Origin: Acidiphilium sp. PA
Lineage (GTDB): Bacteria; Pseudomonadota; Alphaproteobacteria; Acetobacterales; Acetobacteraceae
Direction of reading: 5' to 3'
Assembly (NCBI RefSeq): GCF_026191915.1
Contig: NZ_JAIMBY010000005.1
Coordinates: 1-64,000, forward strand
Length of the DNA: 64,000 nucleotides
In this document: positions 7,179 to 17,307 of the stretch, piece by piece
How the letters are laid out: each line of letters starts with the position of its first letter
How positions within the stretch are numbered: the first letter of the stretch is position 1
Program-made: the position numbers and the translations under genes
The notes under the pieces: model-generated
Told to the model about the DNA's origin: nothing
The model's input: only the letters and a program-made list of their open reading frames with translations
Database searches by the model: none

Positions 7179-8418
7179 GGCGCAGGGCTTCCACGGGGTC
7201 GGTGCGGGCGGCGCGCCAACTTGGGTAGATGGTCGCTGCGAAGGACAAAGCGATGGCGAGGACGACCACCTCGATCACCTGGCTCCATTCAAGCTGCGCG
7301 GGGAGTGATTCCAGATAATAGACCGTGGGATTAAAGAGTTGGGTGCCGGTGACGTTCTGGATGAACAAGCGGATCTGCTCGATATAGGCGCAGAATACCA
7401 CGCCGAGGACAAATCCAATCGCGGTGCCGATGACACCGACCGAGGCGCCGACCATGAAGAAGATTCGCAGCACGGAGCCGGACGACGCACCCATCGTGCG
7501 CAGAATGGCGATATCGGCGGTTTTATCTTTTACCATCATGATCATCGAAGACACGACGTTGAACACCGCGACGATGATGATCAGCGTCAGGATCAGGAAC
7601 ATGACGTTTCGTTCGACGTTGACCGCCGCGAAGAAGGCGTTGTTGCTGTCCTGCCAGTCCACGATGTTGACCGGGGTGCCGGACAGCACGCGGGGGATCG
7701 CCGCCTTGATCGGGCCATCCTTGTCGGGGTTTTTCACGAACAGCTGGATCTGGGTCGCGGCGTTCGGCGTGCGGAACAGGATTTGCGCGGATTGCAGCGG
7801 CAGGAAGACGAAGCTCGAATCGTATTGCGCCATGCCCGTCTGAAAAATGGCGCTGACGTGGAAACTTTCGATGCGGGGAATCGTGCCGATGATGGTGGCG
7901 TTGCCCTGCGGCAGGACCAGTGTGATGGTGCCGCCGACCGCAATGCCGAGCTGGGTGCCGACGCCAGCACCAATCGCGATATCGTTACCTGAAAAATTGC
8001 TGAGCGAGCCTGCGACGATGTGACGCGATACGGTGCGCAATTGCGCGAGGCCCTGCGGTTGGATGCCGCGGGCCATGCCGCCGATGGCGCCGCCGTGCGG
8101 GCCGGTCATCAGCACTTCGCCTTGCACGATCGGAATGGCGCTGATCACACCGGGGATTTTCATCAGCTTGCCGGCGGCCGCATCGTATTGGCTGATATTG
8201 CCGCCGGCGCCGTAGACGCCGACATCGCCATTCAGCCCGAGGATCTGACCGAGCAGTTCCTGGCGGAAGCCATTCATCACGCTCATCACTATGATCAGCG
8301 TGGCAACGCCGAGGGCGATACCGATCAGTGAAAAAATCGCGATGATCGAGACGAAGCGCTCGCCCTTGCGGGCGCGCAGGTAACGAAAGGCGATGCGGCG
8401 CTCGAAAGCACTGAACAT
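7171..8418 (-). CDS. lolC: Lipoprotein-releasing permease LolC/LolE
   Basis: A 415-residue permease with one TM helix near residues 20-45, a large periplasmic domain (about 50-270) and three C-terminal TM helices in a FtsX-type domain. The start [17 protein letters not shown] is typical of the family. Only one permease gene is present, so a homodimeric or single-type LolF-like permease with LolD is likely, as in many alphaproteobacteria. I chose the ATG at 8416-8418; a longer frame would lie inside proS. The TGA of proS and this ATG share one base (TGATG), so translation is coupled. The lolC/lolE label is by family only. Confidence 0.9.
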   Translation of the reverse strand: MFSAFERRIAFRYLRARKGERFVSIIAIFSLIGIALGVATLIIVMSVMNGFRQELLGQILGLNGDVGVYGAGGNISQYDAAAGKLMKIPGVISAIPIVQGEVLMTGPHGGAIGGMARGIQPQGLAQLRTVSRHIVAGSLSNFSGNDIAIGAGVGTQLGIAVGGTITLVLPQGNATIIGTIPRIESFHVSAIFQTGMAQYDSSFVFLPLQSAQILFRTPNAATQIQLFVKNPDKDGPIKAAIPRVLSGTPVNIVDWQDSNNAFFAAVNVERNVMFLILTLIIIVAVFNVVSSMIMMVKDKTADIAILRTMGASSGSVLRIFFMVGASVGVIGTAIGFVLGVVFCAYIEQIRLFIQNVTGTQLFNPTVYYLESLPAQLEWSQVIEVVVLAIALSFAATIYPSWRAARTDPVEALRHE

Positions 8419-9731
8419 CAGCCGCGCACTTTCGCCAGCGCGTCTTCGAGTGAAAGTTCGGCGCGTTCGCCGGTGCGGCGGCGCTTGAGTTCGACCATGC
8501 CGTTCACGGCCCCGCGCGGGCCGACGATAATCTGCCAAGGGTGGCCCATCAGATCGGCATCGACAAATTTTTCGCCGGCGCGCGCGGGGCGGTCGTCATA
8601 TAGCACACAATCGCCGAGGCTGGCGTAAGCCTTTTCGCACAGCGCATCGGTAGTTGCATCGCCTTGGCGCAGGTTGAGGATGGCGGCGCGGAACGGGGCG
8701 ACCGCGTCGGGCCAGATGATCCCGGCATCATCATGGCTGGCTTCGATGATCGCACCGGTCAGGCGCGACACGCCAATGCCGTAGCTGCCCATTTCAGGAT
8801 GGATTTTTGCACCGTCCGGCCCGACCACGGCGAAGCCCATTTTTTCACTATATTTGGTGCCGAAGTAGAAGATCTGACCGATCTCGATGCCCCTGCCCTC
8901 CCGGCGGTCAGCCTCAGGGATTTTCGACCACGCATCAATGTCGTGTTTTTCATCGGTGGCGGCGTAGAGCGAGGTCATATGATCGAAAAACACGTCGAGG
9001 TCGGTTTGACTTTCGTAGGAATAGGTGTCGTCGCCGAGATCGATGGTTTCGAAAGCCTTGTCGTAGAACACGCCGCTTTCGCCGGTGGGGGCCAGAATGT
9101 GAAATTCATGGCTGAGGTCGCCGCCGATCGGACCGGTATCCGCGCGCATCGGGATGGCGCGCACGCCCATATCGCGGAAGATGCGCATGTAGGAGAGCAT
9201 CATGCGGCGATAGCTGGAGACGGCACTGGCATAATCAAGGTCGAAGCTGTAGCCGTCCTTCATGTAGAATTCGCGGCCCCGCAACACGCCGAAACGGGGG
9301 CGAACCTCGTCGCGGAACTTCCACTGGATTTGATAGAGCATCTGCGGCAGGTCGCGGTAGGATTGCACGCTGTCGCGCATGATCGCGGTGAGCATTTCCT
9401 CATTGGTCGGGCCATAGAGCATCTCGCGATCGTGGCGATCGCGGATGCGGAGCATTTCGGGGCCATAGGCATCGTAGCGGCCACTTTCGCGCCAGAGGTC
9501 GGCGGATTGAATCGTCGGCATCAGGATTTCCTGCGCCCCCGCACGTGCCTGCTCGGCGCGGACGATGTTCGCGATATTGTGCAGCACCCGCAGCCCGGCC
9601 GGGAGCCAGGCGTAGATGCCGGAGGATTGCTGGCGGATCAGCCCGGCGCGCAGCATCAACCGATGCGAGACGATCTGCGCCTCGGCGGGGGTTTCCTTGA
9701 TGGTGGGGATGAGCGAGCGGGAAAGGCGCAT
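8418..9731 (-). CDS. proS: Prolyl-tRNA synthetase, short alphaproteobacterial form
   Basis: A 437-residue class II aminoacyl-tRNA synthetase. The N-terminus [10 protein letters not shown] reads into the motif [13 protein letters not shown] and a dimer-interface motif 1 region. Motif 2 has [17 protein letters not shown], and the G-S-Y-G-I-G-V-S-R motif 3 is present near residue 335. The C-terminal anticodon-binding domain has G-P-R-G-A and ends K-V-R-G. The E. coli-type enzyme has ~570 residues with a Cys-Pro/Ala-Pro editing insertion between motifs 2 and 3; that domain is missing here, as is usual in alphaproteobacteria. The first 35 codons of the longer frame were rejected. Confidence 0.95.
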   Translation of the reverse strand: MRLSRSLIPTIKETPAEAQIVSHRLMLRAGLIRQQSSGIYAWLPAGLRVLHNIANIVRAEQARAGAQEILMPTIQSADLWRESGRYDAYGPEMLRIRDRHDREMLYGPTNEEMLTAIMRDSVQSYRDLPQMLYQIQWKFRDEVRPRFGVLRGREFYMKDGYSFDLDYASAVSSYRRMMLSYMRIFRDMGVRAIPMRADTGPIGGDLSHEFHILAPTGESGVFYDKAFETIDLGDDTYSYESQTDLDVFFDHMTSLYAATDEKHDIDAWSKIPEADRREGRGIEIGQIFYFGTKYSEKMGFAVVGPDGAKIHPEMGSYGIGVSRLTGAIIEASHDDAGIIWPDAVAPFRAAILNLRQGDATTDALCEKAYASLGDCVLYDDRPARAGEKFVDADLMGHPWQIIVGPRGAVNGMVELKRRRTGERAELSLEDALAKVRG

Positions 9732-9765
9732 GCGATGTCCTGAGCGAGTGTTGAAGCCCGTTCTC

Positions 9766-10860
9766 CTACAGCGGCACGGAGCCCTCGGCCAGAGCCTCGG
9801 CCCTTGCGGGGTCAAGCCGGCGGTTGAGCGCCACACGGGCGGGCTTTTCGATCAGCACATGCAGTAAGATCCCAAGACCCAGCGTCATCAGTGCGAGCAC
9901 CGCGATATAGGGCAACGGCGCATGAGCAGGCGCGATGGCGAGGCGGCGGAACAGTTGCGCGGTGACCAGTTCCGCGGGAGCAAAGCTCATGTAGAAGGAA
10001 TAGGACATGATCCCGAGCGCACGTAGCGGCTTGATGCGGCCGAGATACGCAGTGCGCTCAGCATCGCCCTGCATCGCGAAGCCATAGATCATCAGCCAGA
10101 GGCCGAAGACGGTCAACGCATCGTGCCCGGCCCAGGCGAACGCGGCGGCCAGCGCGGCACCGCTTAGGCCGATCGTGACGCCCGAGACTTCATCAGCCAG
10201 CATCGGCACGATTGTGACCGTTGCCATGCCCGCGATGAATTCAGGAAAGAAGCGCAGCATCGAGGCTGCAAAGGTAAGATTCAGGCCGTGATAGACAAAG
10301 GCCACCACGCAGAGGATGAAAAAACACAGCGGCATGGCGGCAACGACGGCGAGATTGAAAAATATCGCGAGACTTGCGACCGTAAACGGAAAAACCAGAT
10401 AGCCCGCCCATTCCGTGCTGATCGACCAGGAGGGGTAGTTCCATGTCCAATGGTGCAGGCCGCCCCAGCTTTGGACCAGCGCCAGGTTTTCGATTAGCGC
10501 CAGGGTTCCGAACCGGTAGGGATGGCGCGGCGTGATGCCGATGGCGACACCACCGATGAAAATGGCGCCGAGCAGTACGATGACCGCGAGGTGCACGGGG
10601 TAGAGCCGGGCGAGTCGCTTGCCCCAAAAGTGCAGCAACCCTTGCCGTGTGAGCGGAATTTTATTGTCGACCCGGGTGAGGATAAAGCCAGACAGGACAA
10701 AGAACCCATCAACACCGAGATAACCGTGGTCAATGACGGTACCGATCGGCCCTAGCCAGCGGCTGAACTGCGCGTGGAGGTTAGCGTGATAAGCAAACAC
10801 CCAGAGCGCGAAGAGCGCGCGGCAGGCGGTCAGATCCGTCAATTCGCGAGTCTTGTTCAT
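9766..10860 (-). CDS. Acyltransferase 3 family (OafA/NodX-like)
   Basis: A 364-residue integral membrane protein with about ten hydrophobic segments. Near the N-terminus it has the family pattern [13 protein letters not shown]-x-x-H, with the His that is important in membrane O-acyltransferases, then [11 protein letters not shown] and [10 protein letters not shown]. Such proteins acetylate or acylate surface polysaccharides, lipids or small molecules; the acceptor is unknown. It lies 34 bases upstream of proS on the same strand. A strong terminator ends 19 bases before its start codon, so it either has its own promoter in the gap or depends on read-through. Confidence 0.85.
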   Translation of the reverse strand: MNKTRELTDLTACRALFALWVFAYHANLHAQFSRWLGPIGTVIDHGYLGVDGFFVLSGFILTRVDNKIPLTRQGLLHFWGKRLARLYPVHLAVIVLLGAIFIGGVAIGITPRHPYRFGTLALIENLALVQSWGGLHHWTWNYPSWSISTEWAGYLVFPFTVASLAIFFNLAVVAAMPLCFFILCVVAFVYHGLNLTFAASMLRFFPEFIAGMATVTIVPMLADEVSGVTIGLSGAALAAAFAWAGHDALTVFGLWLMIYGFAMQGDAERTAYLGRIKPLRALGIMSYSFYMSFAPAELVTAQLFRRLAIAPAHAPLPYIAVLALMTLGLGILLHVLIEKPARVALNRRLDPARAEALAEGSVPL

Positions 10861-10879
10861 GTATTTGGACTATGACCAG

Positions 10880-10911
10880 AAAAAAGCCCGCCGACCATAG
10901 GGCCAGCGGGC
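10880..10911 (-). terminator. Rho-independent terminator after rnj
   Basis: On the minus strand the sequence GCCCGCTGGCC-CTAT-GGTCGGCGGGC forms an 11-bp stem (two G-U pairs) with a 4-nt loop and is followed at once by TTTTTT (10885-10880). It lies about 200 bases beyond the rnj stop codon and just before the acyltransferase start, so it probably ends the nuo-birA-coaX-rnj transcript. The remaining gap (10912-11108) is AT-rich and could hold a promoter. Confidence 0.8.
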
Positions 10912-11108
10912 CAAGTTCAGGGAGGAAACGCCAGTCACACGGCAGAGTAAAGAACCAACCTTCACTCTATGGCACATGATGCATCGCAACATCCCTCACG
11001 TAAAGTTAAATCAGGACAGATTGTTCACACAAAATACGCATTCAAGCAATATTTGCCTATCAAGTATGCTATATAAAGCCAAGAAGTCATCATTCGCCTG
11101 TTTTTTGA

Positions 11109-12773
11109 TCAACCAATCGGAATAACGTGAACGTCAACCATCGGACGTTTGCCGAATCGGCGACCAAGCACACGGCGCAGCGCCGCCTGGGCCGCTTCCT
11201 TGACCGACCCGCGGTCGGTGCGGAGGCTGGCGGGAAGCTCCTCGAAACTCGCGACGAAATCCGCCTCCAGCGCGCCGAGCGCGACATCACCCGCTTCGAA
11301 CAGGCCCGGCGCGGTGATCTGCGCGCCACCTTTGACGCGACCGGATTTATCGACCGCGATGCTGCCAACCACAACACCGTTGAACATCATGCGCCGGCGG
11401 GCGGCCATGACGCCTCCCTGCATCGGCACCAGGCGATCGCCATCGACCGCGAGGCGGCCGACCGGCACCGAATCGATCACCTCGGGTTCGCCGGGACCGA
11501 GGCGAACCACATCGCCATCTTCCAGCAACAGCGTGCTGATGCCTTCGGCTTCGGCAAGGTCGGCCTGGGCTGCCATGTGGCGCCATTCCCCATGGGTCGG
11601 AATAATGTATTTCGGGCGGACCAGACGATAGAGTCGGCGGAGTTCATCGCGCGCCGGATGGCCAGACACATGCACCACATGGTCATCCGCGGTCATGACA
11701 TTGACCCCGGCGCGGACCAGATCGTCCTGCACCGCACCGATCGCACGTTCGTTGCCGGGGATCTGGCGCGATGAGAAAATTACGGTATCGCCCTCGCCCA
11801 GCGCGATGTTGCGGTGGGTATCCGCCGCGATCCGCGCGAGTGCCGAGCGTTTTTCGCCCTGGCTGCCCGTCGCGAGGATAAGCAGATTGTCATCGGGAAT
11901 GCGGCCGGCTTCGTCTTCCGGCACGAAATCCGGCAGGTCCCGCAGATAGCCGACTTCCTGTGCCGCTTCGACATATTTCGCGAGGCTGCGGCCGACCAGC
12001 GCAACATGGCGATCGGCTGCCAGAGCAGCTTTCACCACCGTGTCGATCCGGGCAATGTTGCTGGAGAAGCACGTAACAACCACCCTGCCCTTCAGCCCCG
12101 CGATCAGCGCGGTCATGCTTTTGCGCACGGTGGCTTCTGATCCGGAATGACCTTCGACCTGGGCGTTGGTGCTGTCCGAAATCATCGCCAATACGCCCTT
12201 GTCGCCCAGCGCCTGCAAGGCGGCTTCGTCGGTCGGGGGGCCGATCAGGGGTTCGGGGTCGAGCTTCCAATCGCCGGTGTGCAGCACGATGCCGAGGCGC
12301 GTGGTTATGGCCAAGGCCTGAGCTTCCGGCGTGGAGTGCGCCATACGGATGTATTGCAGCGAGAACGGCGCGATCTCGAAGCGGGCGCCGGGCTTGATTT
12401 CGTGAATCTGCACCGTGCGCAGCAGCCCGGCCTCGCTTAGGCGATAGCGGATCAGCGCGGCGGTGAACGACGTTGCATAGATCGGACAGCGCAAACTATC
12501 CCAAATACGGGCGATGCCGCCGATATGGTCCTCATGCGCATGGGTGATCACAAGGCCGCGAATGCGATCGCGATTAGCCTTCAGAAACGCGGGGTCCGGT
12601 ACCAGCAGTTCCGCCTCCGGCGCTTCCGGCCCGGCAAAGCCCATGCCGCAATCGACCACAAGCAAGGCATCGTCGAGCCCATAAACGTTCAGGTTCATGC
12701 CGATCTCGCCGGTCCCACCTAGTGGTGTGAAGGTCAGGCCCGGCGTGATCTGGCCTTTGGCAGCTTGGTTCAT
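11109..12773 (-). CDS. rnj: Ribonuclease J
   Basis: A 554-residue metallo-beta-lactamase/beta-CASP ribonuclease with endonuclease and 5'-3' exonuclease activity in RNA processing and decay. The Zn-binding motif is T-H-A-H-E-D-H-I-G-G near residue 78. L-G-G-T-G-E-I-G-M-N-x-N lies near the N-terminus, and the beta-CASP region contains V-S-G-H-P-A-R-D-E-L and P-T-H-G-E-W-R-H. The start at ATG 12771-12773 is 19 bases after the coaX stop; the 31 extra residues of the longer frame overlap coaX and are rejected. The order nuoN-birA-coaX-rnj is common in Rhodospirillales and other alphaproteobacteria. Confidence 0.93.
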   Translation of the reverse strand: MNQAAKGQITPGLTFTPLGGTGEIGMNLNVYGLDDALLVVDCGMGFAGPEAPEAELLVPDPAFLKANRDRIRGLVITHAHEDHIGGIARIWDSLRCPIYATSFTAALIRYRLSEAGLLRTVQIHEIKPGARFEIAPFSLQYIRMAHSTPEAQALAITTRLGIVLHTGDWKLDPEPLIGPPTDEAALQALGDKGVLAMISDSTNAQVEGHSGSEATVRKSMTALIAGLKGRVVVTCFSSNIARIDTVVKAALAADRHVALVGRSLAKYVEAAQEVGYLRDLPDFVPEDEAGRIPDDNLLILATGSQGEKRSALARIAADTHRNIALGEGDTVIFSSRQIPGNERAIGAVQDDLVRAGVNVMTADDHVVHVSGHPARDELRRLYRLVRPKYIIPTHGEWRHMAAQADLAEAEGISTLLLEDGDVVRLGPGEPEVIDSVPVGRLAVDGDRLVPMQGGVMAARRRMMFNGVVVGSIAVDKSGRVKGGAQITAPGLFEAGDVALGALEADFVASFEELPASLRTDRGSVKEAAQAALRRVLGRRFGKRPMVDVHVIPIG

Positions 12774-12792
12774 TCGTATCGATCTTTCATCA

Positions 12793-13593
12793 TCAGTCGT
12801 TATCAGGCTCGCGGTTGCGCAATGGCGGGGCAGGATTACGCAGGCTGAGCAGGCGCAACCCTTCAAGGGTCAAATCAGGGTCGGTGCGTTCGATGCGGGA
12901 GCTGCCCTCGGCAATGAGCGGGGCAAGGCCGCCGGTCGCGATAGTTTTCATGGGTCGGCCGTATTCGGCTTCGATCCGCGTGATCAGGCCTTCGACCAGA
13001 CCCACATAGCCCCAATAGATCCCCGACCGCATGGCGGGAATGGTTGAGGTGCCGATCACCCGCTGCGGCCGGCCGATGCCGATGCGCGGCAGGCGGGCGG
13101 CGGCCTGATGCAGCGCCTCGACCGAGAGATTGATGCCCGGCGCGATGGCACCGCCGATATAGGCACCGGACTGGTCCACCACATCGAACGTCGTCGCCGT
13201 ACCAAAATCGACCACGATCAACGGGCCGCCATAAGTCTGATGGGCTGCCAGCGCATTCAGCAGTCGATCGGCGCCGACTTCGTTCGGATTATCGACATCG
13301 ATCGTGAACCCCCAGTCGAGCGCGGCACTGGCAACCAACGGTTCGATGCCGAACCAGTCGCGGCAGAGCCTGCGCAGATGATAGAGCGCGGCCGGCACCA
13401 CCGTGCCAATGATCGCCATTCTAAGGTCGCCATTGGCAATGCCGTTGCGCTCCAGCAGGAAGCCGAGCCAGACGCCGTACTCATCGGAAGTGCGTTGCGC
13501 ATCGGTTGCGATGCGCCAGATGCCACGCCAAGCAGTGCCGTCGTGTACGGCAAAGACGATATTGGTATTCCCGGCATCGATTACCAGTTTCAT
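12793..13593 (-). CDS. coaX: Type III pantothenate kinase
   Basis: A 266-residue protein catalysing the first step of coenzyme A synthesis (pantothenate to 4'-phosphopantothenate). The N-terminus has [11 protein letters not shown], the ASKHA-fold phosphate motif. G-A-D-R-L-L-N-A is present near residue 107, and [11 protein letters not shown] near residue 125 provides the catalytic and monovalent-cation site. Length fits the family. It lies between birA (22-base gap) and rnj (19-base gap) on the same strand. Confidence 0.95.
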   Translation of the reverse strand: MKLVIDAGNTNIVFAVHDGTAWRGIWRIATDAQRTSDEYGVWLGFLLERNGIANGDLRMAIIGTVVPAALYHLRRLCRDWFGIEPLVASAALDWGFTIDVDNPNEVGADRLLNALAAHQTYGGPLIVVDFGTATTFDVVDQSGAYIGGAIAPGINLSVEALHQAAARLPRIGIGRPQRVIGTSTIPAMRSGIYWGYVGLVEGLITRIEAEYGRPMKTIATGGLAPLIAEGSSRIERTDPDLTLEGLRLLSLRNPAPPLRNREPDND

Positions 13594-13615
13594 GTGCTGT
13601 GGCTCTTGCTATGCG

Positions 13616-14344
13616 TCACAAAAGGGCGACATCGCCGCTGCGAATAATTGTGACCCGCTCGCCCTGCGCCAGCAACAGACTGCCATCCCCGGCCAGTCCG
13701 GCAAAACGCCCGGTGATACGCCCGCCATCAATTGCGAGCGCGGCATCAATCGGGTGAGAGCGGCGAAGCCATGAGGCCCGGAGGGTTGCACCGGCATCTG
13801 TCTTCAGACTGTGCTGCCAATGATCAAGCCGCGCGCAGAGCGCGGTTGCCAGATCCCCGGGCGCGAGGCGGAGGCCGAGCGCTGCGAGGCTGGTGGTAGC
13901 GCGATCGGGGATTTCGGGGGCGTACACGAGATTGGCACCGAACCCGATAACCAGTGTGGCGATCCGGCCCAGTTCGATCGTGGCATCGAGCAGGATGCCG
14001 GCGAGTTTGGCGGCGCCTGCGGTGATGTCGTTCGGCCATTTCAGGCGGAGTGCTGCGTCGGTACCGCTGGCTTGCTCGATCGCTTCGAGCAGCGACAATC
14101 CTGCCATCAGTGCGAACAGACCACCCTCAACGGCGGCGATGCCGGGGCGGAGCAGGGCCGAGGCGTAGAAATTGCCGGGCGGCGAAGACCACACGCGCCC
14201 TGCCCGGCCGCGCCCGGCGGTCTGGCTTGCCGCGATGATCAGCAGCCGATCAGCCTCGCCGGCGCGCGCGCGTTCGGCGCAAAGATCAGACGTCGAGGAA
14301 AGCGTTTCGAAGTGTTCGATCCGCCACGGGGTAAATCGCGTCAA
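13616..14344 (-). CDS. birA: Biotin--[acetyl-CoA-carboxylase] ligase
   Basis: A 242-residue monofunctional biotin protein ligase lacking the N-terminal DNA-binding domain of E. coli BirA. The adenylate-binding G-R-G-R-A-G-R-V-W-S-S-P-P-G-N loop lies near residue 45 and the L-K-W-P-N-D motif near residue 105. The C-terminal SH3-like region is present. It attaches biotin to AccB and other carboxylase carriers. Its start overlaps the nuoN stop by 4 bases, so it is translated from the tail of the nuo transcript. Confidence 0.93.
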   Translation of the reverse strand: MTRFTPWRIEHFETLSSTSDLCAERARAGEADRLLIIAASQTAGRGRAGRVWSSPPGNFYASALLRPGIAAVEGGLFALMAGLSLLEAIEQASGTDAALRLKWPNDITAGAAKLAGILLDATIELGRIATLVIGFGANLVYAPEIPDRATTSLAALGLRLAPGDLATALCARLDHWQHSLKTDAGATLRASWLRRSHPIDAALAIDGGRITGRFAGLAGDGSLLLAQGERVTIIRSGDVALL

Positions 14345-15789
14345 AATCCCTGGCTCGGAAATAAAGCATGGGCTGCGAGCGACGAGACGGTGGAAAGCGG
14401 CGATGGGTAAAAGACAAACAGCACCGTCGCGATCGCGCTGACGCCGATGACTAGGTTGATACCGGCGGTGCGCTTATCGAAGCCGGGCGAGCCGGCATCG
14501 AAATACATCACCTTGATGACACGCAGATAGTAGAATGCCGCGATGACGCTGGTGATAATGCCAATGACCGCAAGCACGTTCAGATGCGCATCGATCGCAG
14601 CGGCAAAGACATAGAACTTGCCGAAAAACCCCGAAAGGGGTGGAATGCCGGCCATCGACCACATCATGATCGCGAGCACCAACGCGTAGCGGCCGTCCTC
14701 GCTCGCCATGCCTGCAAGATCGGCGATGCGTTCGACCGGGCGTCCTTTGCGCGACATCGCGATGATGCAGCCGAACGTGCCGAGCGACATCACGACGTAG
14801 ATCGCCAGATAAATCAGCGTGGCGCGCACGCCAATCAGCGAGCCGGCCGCGAGTCCCATCAACGCGTAGCCCATATGTCCGATCGACGAATAGGCCATCA
14901 GGCGCTTGATGCTGGTCTGGCCGATCGCGCCGAGCGCGCCGATGATCATGGAGGCGGCAGCAAGGATCTGCACCAGATCCTGCCATTGCGCGAACAGCGG
15001 TGCGAACGGGCCGAGCATCACGCGCAGCAGCAGCGCGAATACGGCGACTTTCGGCGCGGTCGCGAAAAACGCGGTCACCGAGCTCGGCGCACCTTCGTAG
15101 ACATCGGGCGTCCACATGTGGAACGGCGCCGCCGATATCTTGAAACCGAGCCCGACCAGGACGAACACGATGCCGATCGTCGAACCGAGCGAGGCGCTGG
15201 CGCTGCCGGTGAAGGCCCGCGAGATTCCGGTGAACGCGGTGGTGCCGGAAAATCCATAGACCAGCGAAATGCCGTACAGCAGGATACCCGATGAGAGGGC
15301 ACCGAGAATAAAGTATTTCAGACCGGCTTCCGATGAGCGCAGATTATACCGGGCAAAGGACGCCAGGACGTAGAGTGCCAACGACATCAGTTCGAAGCCG
15401 AGATACAGGGTGAGCAGGTCGCCCGCCGAAATCAGCACGACCATGCCGATGACGGCGAAGACGATCAGCACCGGGTACTCGAACCGCGTGATGCCAGTGC
15501 GCTGGTTGAACGCGACCGAGAGCGACAATGCGCCCGCTGCCCCCACCAATACCAGCAGATCGGCGAAGCGGGTGAAATCATTGGTGATGAACAGTCCATG
15601 GAAAATCGTACCATCCGGAGCCGCAAACATCAGGCGCGCGGTAATCGCGAACAGCACGATCGCCGCACCGGTGATCGCGAAACTATGATCGCGCCGGCTG
15701 AACACGCCCGACATCAACATGATCATGGCGGTGAGCGCGAGAAACAGGATGGGCAGCATCGTATCGAAAATCGTCATCGGGGTGCTCAT
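14341..15789 (-). CDS. nuoN: NADH-quinone oxidoreductase subunit N
   Basis: A 482-residue antiporter-like membrane subunit of complex I with about 14 TM segments. The conserved L-T-L-Y-L-G-F-E-L-M-S-L-A-L-Y motif with its Glu and the L-M-A-Y-S-S-I-G-H-M-G-Y motif with key Lys/His are present. It forms one of the proton channels in the membrane arm. The ATG at 15787-15789 overlaps the nuoM stop (ATGA); the longer frame inside nuoM is rejected. It is the last of the fourteen nuo genes and overlaps birA. Confidence 0.96.
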   Translation of the reverse strand: MSTPMTIFDTMLPILFLALTAMIMLMSGVFSRRDHSFAITGAAIVLFAITARLMFAAPDGTIFHGLFITNDFTRFADLLVLVGAAGALSLSVAFNQRTGITRFEYPVLIVFAVIGMVVLISAGDLLTLYLGFELMSLALYVLASFARYNLRSSEAGLKYFILGALSSGILLYGISLVYGFSGTTAFTGISRAFTGSASASLGSTIGIVFVLVGLGFKISAAPFHMWTPDVYEGAPSSVTAFFATAPKVAVFALLLRVMLGPFAPLFAQWQDLVQILAAASMIIGALGAIGQTSIKRLMAYSSIGHMGYALMGLAAGSLIGVRATLIYLAIYVVMSLGTFGCIIAMSRKGRPVERIADLAGMASEDGRYALVLAIMMWSMAGIPPLSGFFGKFYVFAAAIDAHLNVLAVIGIITSVIAAFYYLRVIKVMYFDAGSPGFDKRTAGINLVIGVSAIATVLFVFYPSPLSTVSSLAAHALFPSQGF

Positions 15790-17297
15790 GGTCTGGCCAT
15801 CGCGAAATGGGACGGGGGCGACATGGCAGCAACATGCGCGTGCACCAGATCGGTCACTGCCGTGTGAAACGCCGTCGTCAGGCCGCTCGGAATGAATCCG
15901 AGGCCGAGCACCATGATCGCGAGCGGGGCCAGCATGAGCCATTCCTTGGCGGACAGATCGCCGATCACCGCGTTCGCAATGCTGCGGGCATGGTCGAACA
16001 ACACACGGCGGACCATGACCAGCATATACATCACGCTCAGGATCATGCCGGTGCCGGTGAGGAAGGCGACCCAGAAATTGATCTGGATGGCGCCGATCAT
16101 CACCAGGATTTCGCCGACGAATCCGGATGTGCCGGGCAGGCCGACATTCGCCATCACGAAAAACATCAGGAACGCGGCAAAGACCGGCATGCGGGTGGCA
16201 AGTCCGCCCAACTGGTCGAGCCGCAACGAATGTCCGCGCGCCAGCAGAATGCCGACGCAGAGGAACAGGGCAGCGATCACCAGCCCGTGCGAGACCATCT
16301 GAAACAGCGCGCCTTCGATGCCGATGACAGTGAACGTGAAGATACCGACGATGATGAGCCCCATATGGGCGACCGAGGAATAGGCGATCATCCGCTTCAT
16401 ATCAGTCTGGGCCAGGGCGGCGAAGGAGATGTAGATAACCCCCATAATTCCAAGGGCGAACATCAGCGGCGCGAAATAGGCCGAGGCCTGCGGCAGCATC
16501 GGCAGCGAAAACCGCAGAAAGCCGTAGGCACCCATTTTCGAAAGCACCGCAGCGAGCATGATGGTGCCGGGCAGCGGCGCCTCGCCATAGGCATCAGGCA
16601 GCCAGGTGTGTAGCGGCCAGACGGCGGCTTTGACGCCGAACGAGGCTAGGAACGCGATGAACAGCCAATCCTGGATATGCGGCGCGATCGGCGTGTGCAT
16701 CAGCGTGAGCATGTCCGTGGTACCCGCGTGATGCCACATCCACACCAGCGCCAGCAGCATCGGCAGCGAGCCGGCGAGCGTGAAGATGAAAAACTTGATC
16801 GCGGCATGGATGCGCCGCTCGCCGCCCCAGACGCCGATGATCAGATACATCGGGATCAGCACGGCTTCGAAGAAAATATAGAACATCAGGAAGTCAAGCG
16901 AGGCGAACATGCCGATCGTCATGGTCTCAAGCAACAGGAACGCGGCCATGTAATCACGCACGCGGCGCATCTCCCGCCAACTTGCCAAGATCGCGATCGG
17001 TGTCAGCAAAGCACTGAGGACAACGAAGAACAGGCTGATGCCGTCGAGGCCGAGGCGGTAGGCGATATGGAATTGCGGAATCCAGGCAGCGGTTTCAGTG
17101 AACTGAAAGCCATGGATCCCTGGGTTGAAATCGACCAGCGTGATAGCAGCCAGCACCAACACGATCAGGCTGGTCCAGAGCGCGATCCAGCGGGCGTTGC
17201 GCGCACCGGCGGCGTCGCTGCCCTGGGGGATGAACATCAGCGCGGCACCGACCAGCGGCAGCCAGATCATCAGCGACAGGATGGGAAAGCTCATCAT
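15786..17297 (-). CDS. nuoM: NADH-quinone oxidoreductase subunit M
   Basis: A 503-residue antiporter-like proton-channel subunit with about 14 TM helices. The motif F-F-E-A-V-L-I-P-M-Y with the essential Glu lies near residue 140, and D-M-K-R-M-I-A-Y-S-S-V-A-H-M-G near residue 315. A ribosome-binding sequence GAGGAG precedes tandem ATGs at 17297/17294; the first is used here. It lies 10 bases after nuoL and overlaps nuoN by 4 bases. Confidence 0.96.
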   Translation of the reverse strand: MMSFPILSLMIWLPLVGAALMFIPQGSDAAGARNARWIALWTSLIVLVLAAITLVDFNPGIHGFQFTETAAWIPQFHIAYRLGLDGISLFFVVLSALLTPIAILASWREMRRVRDYMAAFLLLETMTIGMFASLDFLMFYIFFEAVLIPMYLIIGVWGGERRIHAAIKFFIFTLAGSLPMLLALVWMWHHAGTTDMLTLMHTPIAPHIQDWLFIAFLASFGVKAAVWPLHTWLPDAYGEAPLPGTIMLAAVLSKMGAYGFLRFSLPMLPQASAYFAPLMFALGIMGVIYISFAALAQTDMKRMIAYSSVAHMGLIIVGIFTFTVIGIEGALFQMVSHGLVIAALFLCVGILLARGHSLRLDQLGGLATRMPVFAAFLMFFVMANVGLPGTSGFVGEILVMIGAIQINFWVAFLTGTGMILSVMYMLVMVRRVLFDHARSIANAVIGDLSAKEWLMLAPLAIMVLGLGFIPSGLTTAFHTAVTDLVHAHVAAMSPPSHFAMARP

Positions 17298-17307
17298 TCT
17301 GATCTCC

